A DNA stretch of 22,734 bases from Pseudomonadota bacterium (GTDB taxonomy: Bacteria; Pseudomonadota; Gammaproteobacteria; Xanthomonadales; Xanthomonadaceae): contig JAEXAG010000081.1 in assembly GCA_023394655.1 (NCBI GenBank), positions 1 to 22,734 on the forward strand. The letters run 5' to 3'. A program made the position numbers and the translations under genes. The notes beneath the pieces were generated by a model. It did no database searches. It was given only the letters and a program-made list of their open reading frames with translations, and was not told where the DNA came from. Position 1 is the first letter of the stretch; each line of letters starts with the position of its first letter. Of the stretch, positions 1-6,255 are shown piece after piece.

Positions 1-350
1 CCGAACTCCGGCACCACCTCGAAATCGGCGACATAGCTCAGCTCGCCCTCGACCTGCTGGTCGGTGGACTCCTCGATGCGCGGGCTGCCGGCGATCTGGA
101 AGGTCTCGTCCTTCAGCGCGTTGCCGAAGCCTTCGCGCAGCAGGCCGTCGAGGATTTCGGCACGCACCTGCTGGCCGAAACGCTTGGCGATGACGCTGGT
201 CGGCACCTTGCCCGGGCGGAAGCCCTTGATGCGGGCGTCGCGCGCGATTTCGCGCAGGCGGGTGTTGACCTTGTTGTCGAGGTCCGCGGAGGGAACGCGG
301 AACAGCACGCGGCGGCCGAGGTCGCCGGTCGATTCGATGGAAACTTGCAT
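1..350 (-). CDS. tig: Trigger factor, N-terminal part (cut by window edge)
   Basis: Trigger factor is the ribosome-bound chaperone and peptidyl-prolyl isomerase that meets nascent chains at the exit tunnel. The protein begins MQVSIESTGDLGRRV, close to the start of E. coli Tig as I recall it. It carries the ribosome-docking signature GFRPGKVP at about residues 44-51 (the GFRxGKxP loop). Only about 116 residues are present; the PPIase and C-terminal domains lie beyond position 1. The ATG at 350 is preceded by AGGAG at 360-364 with a 9-base spacer, which supports the start. The gene lies downstream of the tRNA-Leu gene on the same strand, 141 bases away. Clp protease genes often follow tig, but that cannot be seen here. 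Identification is firm. Confidence 0.95.
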   Translation of the reverse strand, partial: MQVSIESTGDLGRRVLFRVPSADLDNKVNTRLREIARDARIKGFRPGKVPTSVIAKRFGQQVRAEILDGLLREGFGNALKDETFQIAGSPRIEESTDQQVEGELSYVADFEVVPEF

Positions 351-395
351 TGCGATTGACTCCTGCCCGCCAAGTACCGCGACGGGTTGATCGAT

Positions 396-426
396 GGATG
401 GCGAAAACACGCGCCCGCCGCCATCC
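396..426 (-). repeat. Inverted repeat in the tig leader
   Basis: The arms GGATGGCG (396-403) and CGCCATCC (419-426) are perfect 8-base complements around a 15-base loop. They lie 46-76 bases upstream of the tig start, between tRNA-Leu and tig. On the tig strand the second arm is preceded by TTTT and no T-run follows the hairpin, so it does not look like a standard intrinsic terminator. It could be a leader structure or could stabilise the 3' end of the tRNA-Leu precursor. Function unknown. Confidence 0.35.
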
Positions 427-491
427 GTTGACGGACGAACGGTCAAGTTTGGCGGATTTCCGGGGGCGGCGCCAGTTGCGACGCGGCGGAC

Positions 492-576
492 TGGTGCGAA
501 AGGCGGGACTCGAACCCGCACGCCTTGCGGCACTGGAACCTAAATCCAGGGCGTCTGCCAATTCCGCCACTTTCGC
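492..576 (-). tRNA. tRNA-Leu (anticodon UAG)
   Basis: Read on the minus strand, the acceptor stem is GCGAAAG paired with CTTTCGC, followed by discriminator A and an encoded CCA (492-494). The anticodon arm is CTGGA-TTTAGGT-TCCAG, giving anticodon TAG (leucine). A long variable arm, as expected for a class II tRNA, and a GGTTCGAGTCC T-loop region are present. Length is 85 bases including CCA. It is the last tRNA of the cluster and is separated from tRNA-Lys by an intrinsic terminator. Confidence 0.97.
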
Positions 577-599
577 TTGCACCGGAATTCTACCGTGCG

Positions 600-630
600 G
601 AAAAGAAAAAGCCCGGCTTTCGCCAGGCTT
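600..630 (-). terminator. Intrinsic terminator between tRNA-Lys and tRNA-Leu
   Basis: On the minus strand AAGCCTGGC pairs with GCCGGGCTT over 9 base pairs, including one G-U, closed by a GAAA tetraloop (stem 609-630). It is followed directly by TTTTTCTTTTC. This is a textbook Rho-independent terminator placed just after tRNA-Lys. It would end the Pro-Arg-His-Lys transcript about 24 bases before the 5' end of tRNA-Leu. Confidence 0.85.
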
Positions 631-638
631 CCGGGGTT

Positions 639-714
639 TGGTGGGCCGTCAAGGATTCGAACCTTGGACCTACTGATTAAGAGTCAGCTGCTCTACCAAC
701 TGAGCTAACGGCCC
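639..714 (-). tRNA. tRNA-Lys (anticodon CUU)
   Basis: On the minus strand the acceptor arms GGGCCGT and ACGGCCC pair, with discriminator A and encoded CCA at 639-641. The anticodon arm is GCTGA-CTCTTAA-TCAGT, so the anticodon is CTT (lysine). The D-arm region reads AGCTCAGTTGGTAGAGC and the T-arm holds GGTTCGAATCC. Length is 76 bases with CCA. It is fourth in the cluster, after tRNA-His. Confidence 0.97.
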
Positions 715-768
715 CGAGCAGGAAATGGTAGCACGGATCTTCGTCCTTGCAACAACTTCCGGCATGAG

Positions 769-846
769 TGGGGTGGCTGAGGGGATTCGAACCCCCGACC
801 ACTGGAATCACAATCCAGTACTCTAACCAACTGAGCTACAGCCACC
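769..846 (-). tRNA. tRNA-His (anticodon GUG)
   Basis: On the minus strand the anticodon arm is CTGGA-TTGTGAT-TCCAG, giving GTG (histidine). The 5' end carries the extra G at position -1 that marks tRNA-His, opposite C73, and CCA is encoded at 769-771. The D-loop has one extra T (GTTGGTTAGAG) compared with the E. coli gene. Length is 78 bases including G-1 and CCA. Confidence 0.97.
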
Positions 847-881
847 ACGGAAACTTCACTTCGGCCCGGCACCTTCCGGGC

Positions 882-958
882 TGGCGCGCCCGGCAGGAAT
901 CGAACCTGCAACCACCGGCTTAGAAGGCCGGTGCTCTATCCGATTGAGCTACGGGCGC
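882..958 (-). tRNA. tRNA-Arg (anticodon UCU)
   Basis: On the minus strand GCGCCCG pairs with CGGGCGC, the discriminator is G, and CCA is encoded at 882-884. The anticodon arm CCGGC-CTTCTAA-GCCGG gives anticodon TCT, which reads the AGA/AGG arginine codons. Length is 77 bases. It is second in the cluster, between tRNA-Pro and tRNA-His. Confidence 0.97.
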
Positions 959-991
959 CCGTTCGGAATTGTCGCACGACCATCGACCGGA

Positions 992-1068
992 TGGTCGGGG
1001 TAGAGGGATTCGAACCCCCGACATCCTGCTCCCAAAGCAGGCGCGCTACCAGACTGCGCTATACCCCG
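992..1068 (-). tRNA. tRNA-Pro (anticodon UGG)
   Basis: On the minus strand CGGGGTA pairs with TACCCCG, followed by discriminator A and encoded CCA at 992-994. The anticodon arm CCTGC-TTTGGGA-GCAGG gives anticodon TGG (proline). Length is 77 bases. It is the promoter-proximal gene of the cluster; a strong promoter lies about 50 bases upstream. Confidence 0.97.
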
Positions 1069-1119
1069 CCGGAGAACCGGTGCCCGCACATCGCCGAGGC
1101 GATGCCGCGAAGGCCGTGC

Positions 1120-1148
1120 ATTGTCCGGCCTGGGGCGCAGGCTGTCAA
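1120..1148 (-). promoter_or_regulatory. Sigma70-type promoter of the tRNA cluster
   Basis: On the minus strand a consensus -35 box TTGACA (1143-1148) is followed, after exactly 17 bases, by GACAAT (1120-1125), which matches the -10 consensus at five of six positions. The bases after the -10 are GC-rich (GCACGGCC). Such a discriminator is usual at promoters of stable RNAs under stringent control. Transcription would start near 1113, giving a leader of about 45 bases before tRNA-Pro. The -35 overlaps the TGA stop codon of the antiporter gene. Confidence 0.8.
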
Positions 1149-2467
1149 ACGCCGGCAGGCAGCGCCACGCGACGCGCCGGCCAGAGCATGAACCCGAGCG
1201 CGACCAGCCCGAGGATCCAGCAGTACCAGACCTGTCCGGCGATCGCCAGCGGCGACACCCCGGCCAGCGATGCCGCCAGCAGCACCTGCGCGCCCCAGGG
1301 GATCACGCCCTGCGCCACGCAGCTGTAGATGTCGAGGAGGCTGGCGGAACGCCTCGGGGTGATGCCGTGGCGCTCGGCGATGTCACGCGCGATCGGCCCG
1401 CCGACGAGGATGGCGACGGTATTGTTGGCAGTGAACACGTCGGTGGTGGCCGACAACGCGGCGATGCCCAGCTCGCCGCTGCGCGGATCGGGGCGCCCGC
1501 GCGCGAGGCGCCGGATCGCGCCGGAAATCCACTCCAGGCCGCCGCCGGCCCGGGTCATCGCGGCCAACCCGCCGATCAGGATCGACAGCAGCAGGATTTC
1601 GGTCATGCCTTCGAAGCCGGCCCAGATGTCGTTCATCCACTCGACCAAACCATAGCTGCGTTCGGCAAACAGGCCGCCGGCGAACGCCGCCGCCACGATG
1701 CCGATCGCCAGCACCAGCAGCACGTCGACACCGGCGATGGCCAGGCCCAGCACCAGCAGGTAGGGCAGCGCCAGCCAAGGCGATGCATCGGACAGCGCGG
1801 GGCTGGCGTTGCCGCTGCCGCCGAGGCCGGCAAGCAGGGCGATGGTCAGGAGCGCCGCCGGCAGCGCGATGCGGAAGTTCTCGCGGAACTTGTCGCGCAT
1901 CTCCGCGCCCTGGGTGCGGGTGGCCGCGATGGTGGTATCGGAGATCACCGAGAGGTTGTCGCCGAACATCGCACCGCCCACGGCGCTGGCGACCACCAGC
2001 ACCGGCGACAGACCGGCGGCTTCGGCAATGCCCAGCGCGATCGGCACCACCGCGGCGATCGTGCCCATCGAAGTGCCCACGGCCAGCGAGATCAGCCCGG
2101 CCACCACGAACAGCCCCGGCAGGATCCAGCCGGCCGGCAGCCAGGCAAGCCCCAGCGCCACCACCGCGTCCACCGCGCCGATCGCTTGGGTCACCGCCGC
2201 GAACGCGCCGGCCAGCAGGAAGATCAGGCACATCAGCATCACGTTGGCATCGCCCATGCCCGCCAGCAGCACCGCCCCCGGCGCCTGCCCGCGCCGCTTC
2301 AGCCACCACGCCGCCAGTGCCAGCGCGGGCAGGATGGCAACCGGCGCACGCAGCGCGTAAAAGCCCATCGGCTCGCCCTGCGAGGTGAAGTAGAGACCGG
2401 CGCCGAAGAACAGCGCCACGAACAGCAGCAGGGGAAGTAGCGCGACCGCGCTCGGCGTGTTTTTCAT
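1145..2467 (-). CDS. NhaC-family Na+/H+ antiporter
   Basis: This is an inner-membrane protein of 440 residues made almost wholly of hydrophobic segments, about 11-12 by eye. The family exchanges sodium for protons. Signature stretches include GTSMGTIA at about residues 131-138 and GDNLSVISDTT at about 169-179, followed by RTQGAEMRDKFREN. Polar residues in the GD..S.ISDTT segment are the likely ion-path residues by family knowledge. The repeated ATTDVFTANNT segment near residue 340 fits the inverted-repeat fold of the ion transporter superfamily. The start is the ATG at 2467; no clear ribosome binding site precedes it. A terminator (2541-2571) separates it from the upstream dehydrogenase gene. 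Its stop codon lies inside the tRNA promoter. Other substrates, such as organic acid/Na+ exchange, cannot be excluded. Confidence 0.88.
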   Translation of the reverse strand: MKNTPSAVALLPLLLFVALFFGAGLYFTSQGEPMGFYALRAPVAILPALALAAWWLKRRGQAPGAVLLAGMGDANVMLMCLIFLLAGAFAAVTQAIGAVDAVVALGLAWLPAGWILPGLFVVAGLISLAVGTSMGTIAAVVPIALGIAEAAGLSPVLVVASAVGGAMFGDNLSVISDTTIAATRTQGAEMRDKFRENFRIALPAALLTIALLAGLGGSGNASPALSDASPWLALPYLLVLGLAIAGVDVLLVLAIGIVAAAFAGGLFAERSYGLVEWMNDIWAGFEGMTEILLLSILIGGLAAMTRAGGGLEWISGAIRRLARGRPDPRSGELGIAALSATTDVFTANNTVAILVGGPIARDIAERHGITPRRSASLLDIYSCVAQGVIPWGAQVLLAASLAGVSPLAIAGQVWYCWILGLVALGFMLWPARRVALPAGV

Positions 2468-2540
2468 CGCGCCATCTTGATGAAAGGATGAATCAGCGCA
2501 TTCTGCAATGCCTGCAATGGCTTGTCCAGCCGCCGGCGGC

Positions 2541-2571
2541 GCAAACGAAACGGGACGCCGAAGCGTCCCGT
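2541..2571 (-). terminator. Intrinsic terminator after the isocitrate dehydrogenase gene
   Basis: On the minus strand ACGGGACGC pairs perfectly with GCGTCCCGT around a TTCG tetraloop (2550-2571). It is followed by TTTCGTTTGCG, a short T-rich tail. The hairpin begins 23 bases past the dehydrogenase stop codon, so it probably ends that transcript before the antiporter gene. Confidence 0.8.
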
Positions 2572-2593
2572 CGATCCCGCGATGCAGTGCAAC

Positions 2594-3601
2594 TCACAGG
2601 CGCGAGGCGATGGCCTCCGCGAACGCCATGGTGTTGCCCTCGCCGCCCAGGTCCGGGGTGAGCCGGTCACGGGCCTCGAGCGTGTCCACGATGGCCTTGC
2701 GCAGGCGCTCGGCCTGCTCCGGCATGGCGAGGTGATCGAGCATCTGCGCGGCACCCAGCAGCAAGGCGCAGGGGTTGGCGATGCCCTTGCCGGCGATGTC
2801 CGGCGCGGAGCCGTGCACGGCCTCGAAGATCGCCACGTCCTCGCCGATGTTGGCGCCCGGCGCCAAGCCGAGGCCGCCGACCAGGCCGGCGCAGAGATCG
2901 GAGATGATGTCGCCGAACAGGTTGGTGGTGACGATGATGTCGAACTGCTCCGGGTACATCACCAGCTGCATGCAGGTGTTGTCCACGATCATCTCGTTGC
3001 ACTCGATGTCGGGATAGCTCGCCGCCACTTCGCGCGCGGTCTTGAGGAACAGGCCGCTGGTGGACTTCAGGATGTTGGCCTTGTGCACCACCGTGACCTT
3101 CTTGCGACCGGTCTTGCGGGCCAGCTCGAAGGCGTAGCGCACGATGCGCTCGGAGCCCTTGTGGGTGATCTTCTGGATCAGGGTCGCGGTCTGGCCGTCG
3201 GGGGAGACTTCCTGGCCCTCGCCGCTGTAGGCCCCTTCGGTGTTCTCGCGCACGGTGATCACGTCCACCTTGCCCGGGAAGCGCGCCTTGGTGTTGGGGA
3301 AATTCTGCGCCGGGCGCACGTTGGCGTACAGGTCGAAGATGCGGCGCAGCTGCACGTTGATCGAGGAAAAGCCCTCGCCCACCGGCGTGGTCAGCGGCGA
3401 TTTCAGCGCGATGCGGTTCTTGCGGATCGAATCCAGCGTGGCGGCCGGCAGCAGCTCGCCGTGCTTTTCCAGGGCGACCAGGCCGGCATCGGCTTCCTCG
3501 TACCGGAGGCCGAGCTTCATGCTGTCGAGGACGTGCAACGTGGCGGCCATGATTTCCGGGCCGATGCCGTCGCCGCGGATCACGGTGATGGTATGCGTCA
3601 T
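2594..3601 (-). CDS. NAD-dependent isocitrate dehydrogenase
   Basis: The enzyme oxidises and decarboxylates isocitrate to 2-oxoglutarate in the cytosolic TCA cycle. The 335-residue protein is a compact beta-decarboxylating dehydrogenase. RGDGIGPEI is at 9-17, and the substrate loop SSINVQLRR (79-87) has the S-x-N-x-x-x-R pattern of isocitrate enzymes. Also visible are LYANVRP (91-97), VRENTEGAYSG (117-127), HKANILK (173-179) and the metal site NLFGDIISD (227-235). The cofactor loop HGSAPDIAGKGIANP (263-277) has Asp-Ile where NADP enzymes carry Lys-Tyr, which indicates NAD. The start ATG has AGGAA about 7 bases upstream. Homoisocitrate or isopropylmalate dehydrogenase are alternatives, but the S-x-N loop and the lack of leu genes nearby make them less likely. 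Confidence 0.9.
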   Translation of the reverse strand: MTHTITVIRGDGIGPEIMAATLHVLDSMKLGLRYEEADAGLVALEKHGELLPAATLDSIRKNRIALKSPLTTPVGEGFSSINVQLRRIFDLYANVRPAQNFPNTKARFPGKVDVITVRENTEGAYSGEGQEVSPDGQTATLIQKITHKGSERIVRYAFELARKTGRKKVTVVHKANILKSTSGLFLKTAREVAASYPDIECNEMIVDNTCMQLVMYPEQFDIIVTTNLFGDIISDLCAGLVGGLGLAPGANIGEDVAIFEAVHGSAPDIAGKGIANPCALLLGAAQMLDHLAMPEQAERLRKAIVDTLEARDRLTPDLGGEGNTMAFAEAIASRL

Positions 3602-3620
3602 GGGGGGTTCCTGCGTTGGG

Positions 3621-3668
3621 GCCGGCCTCGCAGGCCGGCACGGGGGATCGGGTCAACTCGCTATTATG
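3621..3668 (-). promoter_or_regulatory. Leader region of the isocitrate dehydrogenase gene: hairpin and possible -10
   Basis: GCCGGCC (3621-3627) and GGCCGGC (3633-3639) are perfect 7-base complements around a 5-base loop, about 20 bases upstream of the start codon. Further upstream on the minus strand, CATAAT (3663-3668) matches the -10 consensus at five of six positions. No good -35 lies 16-18 bases before it, so an activator may be needed or the match may be chance. If transcription starts near 3656, the hairpin lies in the mRNA leader just before the ribosome binding site. No T-run follows. Confidence 0.35.
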
Positions 3669-3738
3669 CCGCACCCGCCCCGCCGCCGTGATTCCACGAA
3701 GGTCGCAAGCCCCGGGAATCGCCGTATCCCCGCCCCGT

Positions 3739-4137
3739 TCACACGCCGTGGGGATGGGCCTCCGGCGCCGCCGCCTCGCCCGCCTCCAGCCGCTCGAGGA
3801 AGTCCACCGCGCGGCGCAGGTGCGGGATGACGATGCTGCCGCCGACCACCAGCCCGATCGAGAACGCCTCGAACATTTCCTCGCGGGTCACGCCGGCATC
3901 GCGACACTGGGCGACGTGGTAGCTGATGCAGTCGTCGCAACGCAGCACCATCGAGGCCACCAGCCCGCAAAGCTCCTTGGTCTTCACGTCCAGCGCGCCC
4001 GGCTGGTAGGTCTGCGTGTCCAGTGCGAAGAAGCGCCGCATCACCTGGTTCGGTTCGGCCAGGATGCGTTCGTTCATCCGCTTCCGGAAGGCGGTGAACT
4101 CGGCGACGCGATCGTCCGCGCCTTCGGTGGTGCTCAT
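3739..4137 (-). CDS. AhpD-like / carboxymuconolactone decarboxylase-family protein
   Basis: This is a small all-helical cytosolic protein of 132 residues. The AhpD-type motif CDDCISYH spans residues 67-74, with Cys67 and Cys70 as the redox pair and His74 three residues on. In this family that pattern marks peroxidase or thiol-disulfide activity rather than the lactone decarboxylase. The following segment AQCRDAGVTREEMFEAFSIGLVVGG is typical of the fold. The start at 4137 overlaps the stop of the glutaredoxin gene by ATGA, so translation is probably coupled. A link to glutaredoxin and glutathione is inferred from this pairing; the true substrate is unknown. The C-terminus ends in a short Ala/Glu/His tail. 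Confidence 0.87.
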   Translation of the reverse strand: MSTTEGADDRVAEFTAFRKRMNERILAEPNQVMRRFFALDTQTYQPGALDVKTKELCGLVASMVLRCDDCISYHVAQCRDAGVTREEMFEAFSIGLVVGGSIVIPHLRRAVDFLERLEAGEAAAPEAHPHGV

Positions 4138-4403
4138 GCCTCGCCACCGCCGAGCAGTGCTTCGAAGCGGCCTTCGCGATGCATCGCCATCATGTCGTCG
4201 TAGCCGCCGACGTGGACATCGCCGACGAAGATCTGCGGCACACTGGTGCGTTTGGCCATCGCCACCATCTTTTCGCGCTCGGCCGGGTCCTGGTCGATGC
4301 GGATCTCCCGCCACGACAGCCCCTTGCTCTTCAGGAAGTTCTTCGCTGCCACGCAGTAGGGGCAGACCAGCGTGCTGTAGATGGTGATTTCGGGCTGTGA
4401 CAC
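4134..4403 (-). CDS. grxC: Glutaredoxin 3
   Basis: The protein is a glutathione-dependent dithiol oxidoreductase of the cytosol, 89 residues long, the usual size for GrxC. The active site CPYC is at residues 14-17. The cis-proline loop TSVPQIF and the GGYDD glutathione-binding segment follow at the expected spacing. The start is GTG at 4403, chosen because GGAG lies 5 bases upstream and the N-terminus then matches the family (PEITIYSTLVCPYC). Its last bases overlap the AhpD-like gene by four bases. A weak promoter lies just upstream in the divergent gap shared with the metalloprotease gene. Confidence 0.94.
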   Translation of the reverse strand: MSQPEITIYSTLVCPYCVAAKNFLKSKGLSWREIRIDQDPAEREKMVAMAKRTSVPQIFVGDVHVGGYDDMMAMHREGRFEALLGGGEA

Positions 4404-4433
4404 GGGAACTCCAATCTCGCGGGGCGAGGCGCC

Positions 4434-4462
4434 ACCATAAGCAAGCGGCGATTAACCTGCAA
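4434..4462 (-). promoter_or_regulatory. Probable promoter of grxC
   Basis: On the minus strand TTGCAG (4457-4462) and TATGGT (4434-4439) are spaced by 17 bases and match the consensus at three and four of six positions. The leader to the GTG start would be about 25 bases and contains the GGAG ribosome binding site. The match is moderate; no clear promoter for the divergent gene at 4501 was seen in the same gap. Confidence 0.4.
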
Positions 4463-4500
4463 TTCACTCCTCGAAGCCGGCAAGCGGTCATCCTTCCCGC

Positions 4501-6096
4501 ATGAGTCATGCCCTTGCCCGCTTCCGCCCCCCCCTGCTCGCGCTTGGCTGCGCGTTCGGCGTGGCGTCCCTCACCGCCCCCGCGCAGGAGGTGCGCCTGC
4601 CGGACATGGGTTCGTCCGCCGGACGCGTGCTCTCGCCCGTGCAGCAGGCGGAATACGGCGCGATGCTGCTGGCCCAACTGCGCCATTACGGCTACACGCT
4701 GGAGGATCCGCTGATCGCCCAGTGGCTGCAGGAGGTCGGGCAGCGGCTCGGCTCCGCCAGCGACCGCCCCGACCAGTCCTTCACCTTCTTCATGCTGAAG
4801 GACCGGCAGATCAACGCCTTCGCCACCCTCGGCGGCTACATCGGCGTCAACGCCGGCCTGGTGCTGACCGCCGAACGCGAGGACGAGATGGCCGCGGTGC
4901 TCGGTCACGAGATCGCGCACGTCACCCAGACCCATGTCCTGCGCGCGGTGGAGCGCGCCCAGCGCGACCAGGTGCCGATCCTGCTGGGAATGCTGGCCAT
5001 GATCGCCGCGGCGCATTCCTCAAACAGCAGCTCCGCGGGCAACGCGACGATGGCCGCGGTGTTCGGCGCGCAGGGCCTGCTGATCCAGCGCCAGATCGAT
5101 TACACCCGCAGCAACGAATCCGAGGCCGATCGCCTCGGCATCCGCACGCTGGCCCGCAGCGGCTACGATCCCGAGGCGATGGCGCACTTCTTCGAGCGGA
5201 TGCAGGCGTCGAGCCGTGCCAACCGCGGCAGCGAGGAAAGCCGCATTCCCGATTACCTGATGACCCACCCGGTGACGACCACGCGCATTGCCGAAGCCAA
5301 GGAGCGCGCGGGCCGGCTGGAACGCCCGGCGCTTGCCGGCGACCCGCTGGCCGCCAGCGACAACCCGCTGCTGCCCTCGGGCCTGCGGGTGCGGATCGCG
5401 CAGAGCCACGGCGCCAGCGGCGATTTCGCCTTCGCCCGGGAGCGCCTGCGCGCGCTGAGTGCCAACACGCCGCGCGACGCGATCAACGAATACGAGCGCA
5501 TGGCCCGCGCCAAGCCGCTGGATGATGCCGGTGAGTACGGGCTGGCGATCGCCCGGATGGCTGCCAACCAGGCGGCGACGGCTCGCCCCGCGCTTGCCAG
5601 GCTGCTCGAAAAGCATCCCGGCCACCGCTGGCTGGAACTGGCGATGGCCGAAGCCGAGGCCCGCAGCGGCCAGACGGCGGCCGCCGACCGTCGCTTCGCC
5701 GGCTTGCGCGCGCGCTATCCCAACGATCGCGCGGTGGCGGTCTCCTGGGGGCGCCTGCTCACCGAGCGCGGCACGGTGGAGGCCGGACGCGAAGCCCTCA
5801 CCGTGTTGCGGCCGCTGCTGGGCAGCGCCGGTGACGACCCGGATTTCCAGCGCGTTTTCGCTCGCGCCAACGAGATCGCCGGCGATCCGGTCCGTGCCGG
5901 CGAGGCGCATGCCGAAGTGGAATACCTCAACGGCAATGCCGAGCGCGCCTTGCTGCAGCTGAACACGCTGCGCCGCCGCGACGACCTGGACTACTACGCC
6001 CGCGCCCGCATCGATGCGCGCATCGCCGCGATCACGCCGGTGGTGGAGGAACTCCGCCGCCTCGGCATGCGCGACCCGGTCATCAACCGCGGCTGA
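4501..6096 (+). CDS. bepA: BepA-like periplasmic M48 metalloprotease with TPR-like tail
   Basis: BepA (YfgC) is a zinc protease and chaperone that checks outer-membrane protein assembly, including LptD, at the BAM complex. The 531-residue protein has an N-terminal signal peptide (hydrophobic 9-25, likely cleavage after APA near 28). The zinc motif HEIAH is at 136-140 with third ligand Glu208 in NESEADRLG. His256 in LMTHPVTT matches the regulatory His-switch of E. coli BepA (MTHP-like segment). Residues from about 290 to the end are Ala/Arg-rich helices that resemble the TPR half of BepA. The gene stands alone on the plus strand, divergent from grxC. The assignment is by domain order; the related loner peptidases LoiP and YcaL lack the long helical tail. 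Confidence 0.88.
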   Translation: MSHALARFRPPLLALGCAFGVASLTAPAQEVRLPDMGSSAGRVLSPVQQAEYGAMLLAQLRHYGYTLEDPLIAQWLQEVGQRLGSASDRPDQSFTFFMLKDRQINAFATLGGYIGVNAGLVLTAEREDEMAAVLGHEIAHVTQTHVLRAVERAQRDQVPILLGMLAMIAAAHSSNSSSAGNATMAAVFGAQGLLIQRQIDYTRSNESEADRLGIRTLARSGYDPEAMAHFFERMQASSRANRGSEESRIPDYLMTHPVTTTRIAEAKERAGRLERPALAGDPLAASDNPLLPSGLRVRIAQSHGASGDFAFARERLRALSANTPRDAINEYERMARAKPLDDAGEYGLAIARMAANQAATARPALARLLEKHPGHRWLELAMAEAEARSGQTAAADRRFAGLRARYPNDRAVAVSWGRLLTERGTVEAGREALTVLRPLLGSAGDDPDFQRVFARANEIAGDPVRAGEAHAEVEYLNGNAERALLQLNTLRRRDDLDYYARARIDARIAAITPVVEELRRLGMRDPVINRG

Positions 6097-6120
6097 GCCG
6101 GCAAACCCGCATCCTCCCGA

Positions 6121-6149
6121 GCCCCGCATCCATCGTGCCGGGGCGTTTC
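6121..6149 (+). terminator. Possible terminator after the bepA-like gene
   Basis: GCCCCGCA (6121-6128) can pair with TGC-C-GGGGC (6136-6144), giving an 8-base-pair stem with one bulged C and a 7-base loop. It is followed only by GTTTC. It lies 25 bases after the protease stop and before the Pho box. The weak T-run makes it uncertain. Confidence 0.4.
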
Positions 6150-6190
6150 ACGCTGTATCCGCGGCCGAAACGGACGCACATCCGTCATAA

Positions 6191-6224
6191 TTGTCATGGA
6201 ATAGTCATCGAACTGTCGTTTACT
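6191..6224 (+). promoter_or_regulatory. Pho box and -10 element of the phoB operon
   Basis: Three 7-base units, TTGTCAT (6191-6197), TAGTCAT (6202-6208) and CTGTCGT (6213-6219), are separated by 4-base spacers GGAA and CGAA. This gives the 11-base period of PhoB binding sites. A further GTCAT begins at 6184 but is out of period (9 bases). Exactly 10 bases after the second unit lies TTTACT (6219-6224), a four-of-six -10 match. That is the spacing of the E. coli phoA promoter, where the Pho box replaces the -35. Transcription would start near 6231. Self-activation by PhoB is inferred. Confidence 0.8.
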
Positions 6225-6255
6225 GCCAGCGCCCCGCTCCTGGATGGAAGAATCC

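Noticed and set aside
463..492. TTGACC on the minus strand as a -35 for tig
   Set aside because: No -10-like hexamer lies 16-18 bases downstream; the region there is very GC-rich.
705..911. Minus-strand reading frame with VAQLVRVLDCDSSGRGFESP
   Set aside because: This is the well-known false translation of tRNA genes; it crosses tRNA-His and part of tRNA-Arg.
492..1068. tRNA genes as an integration site for a genomic island
   Set aside because: Both flanks are core genes, no integrase is present, and no direct repeat of a tRNA end was seen.
931..1328. Plus-strand frames with GFEPPTSCSQSRRATRLRY and similar
   Set aside because: These are antisense readings of the tRNA-Pro gene and are commonly misannotated as proteins.
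1121..2440. 439-residue open frame antisense to the antiporter gene
   Set aside because: It is rich in His, Gln, Arg and Gly without any motif, as expected of the opposite strand of a GC-rich gene.
6244..6255. ATG at 6244 as the phoB start
   Set aside because: It has no ribosome binding site, lies about 13 bases from the predicted transcript start, and shifts the active-site numbering by four from E. coli PhoB.
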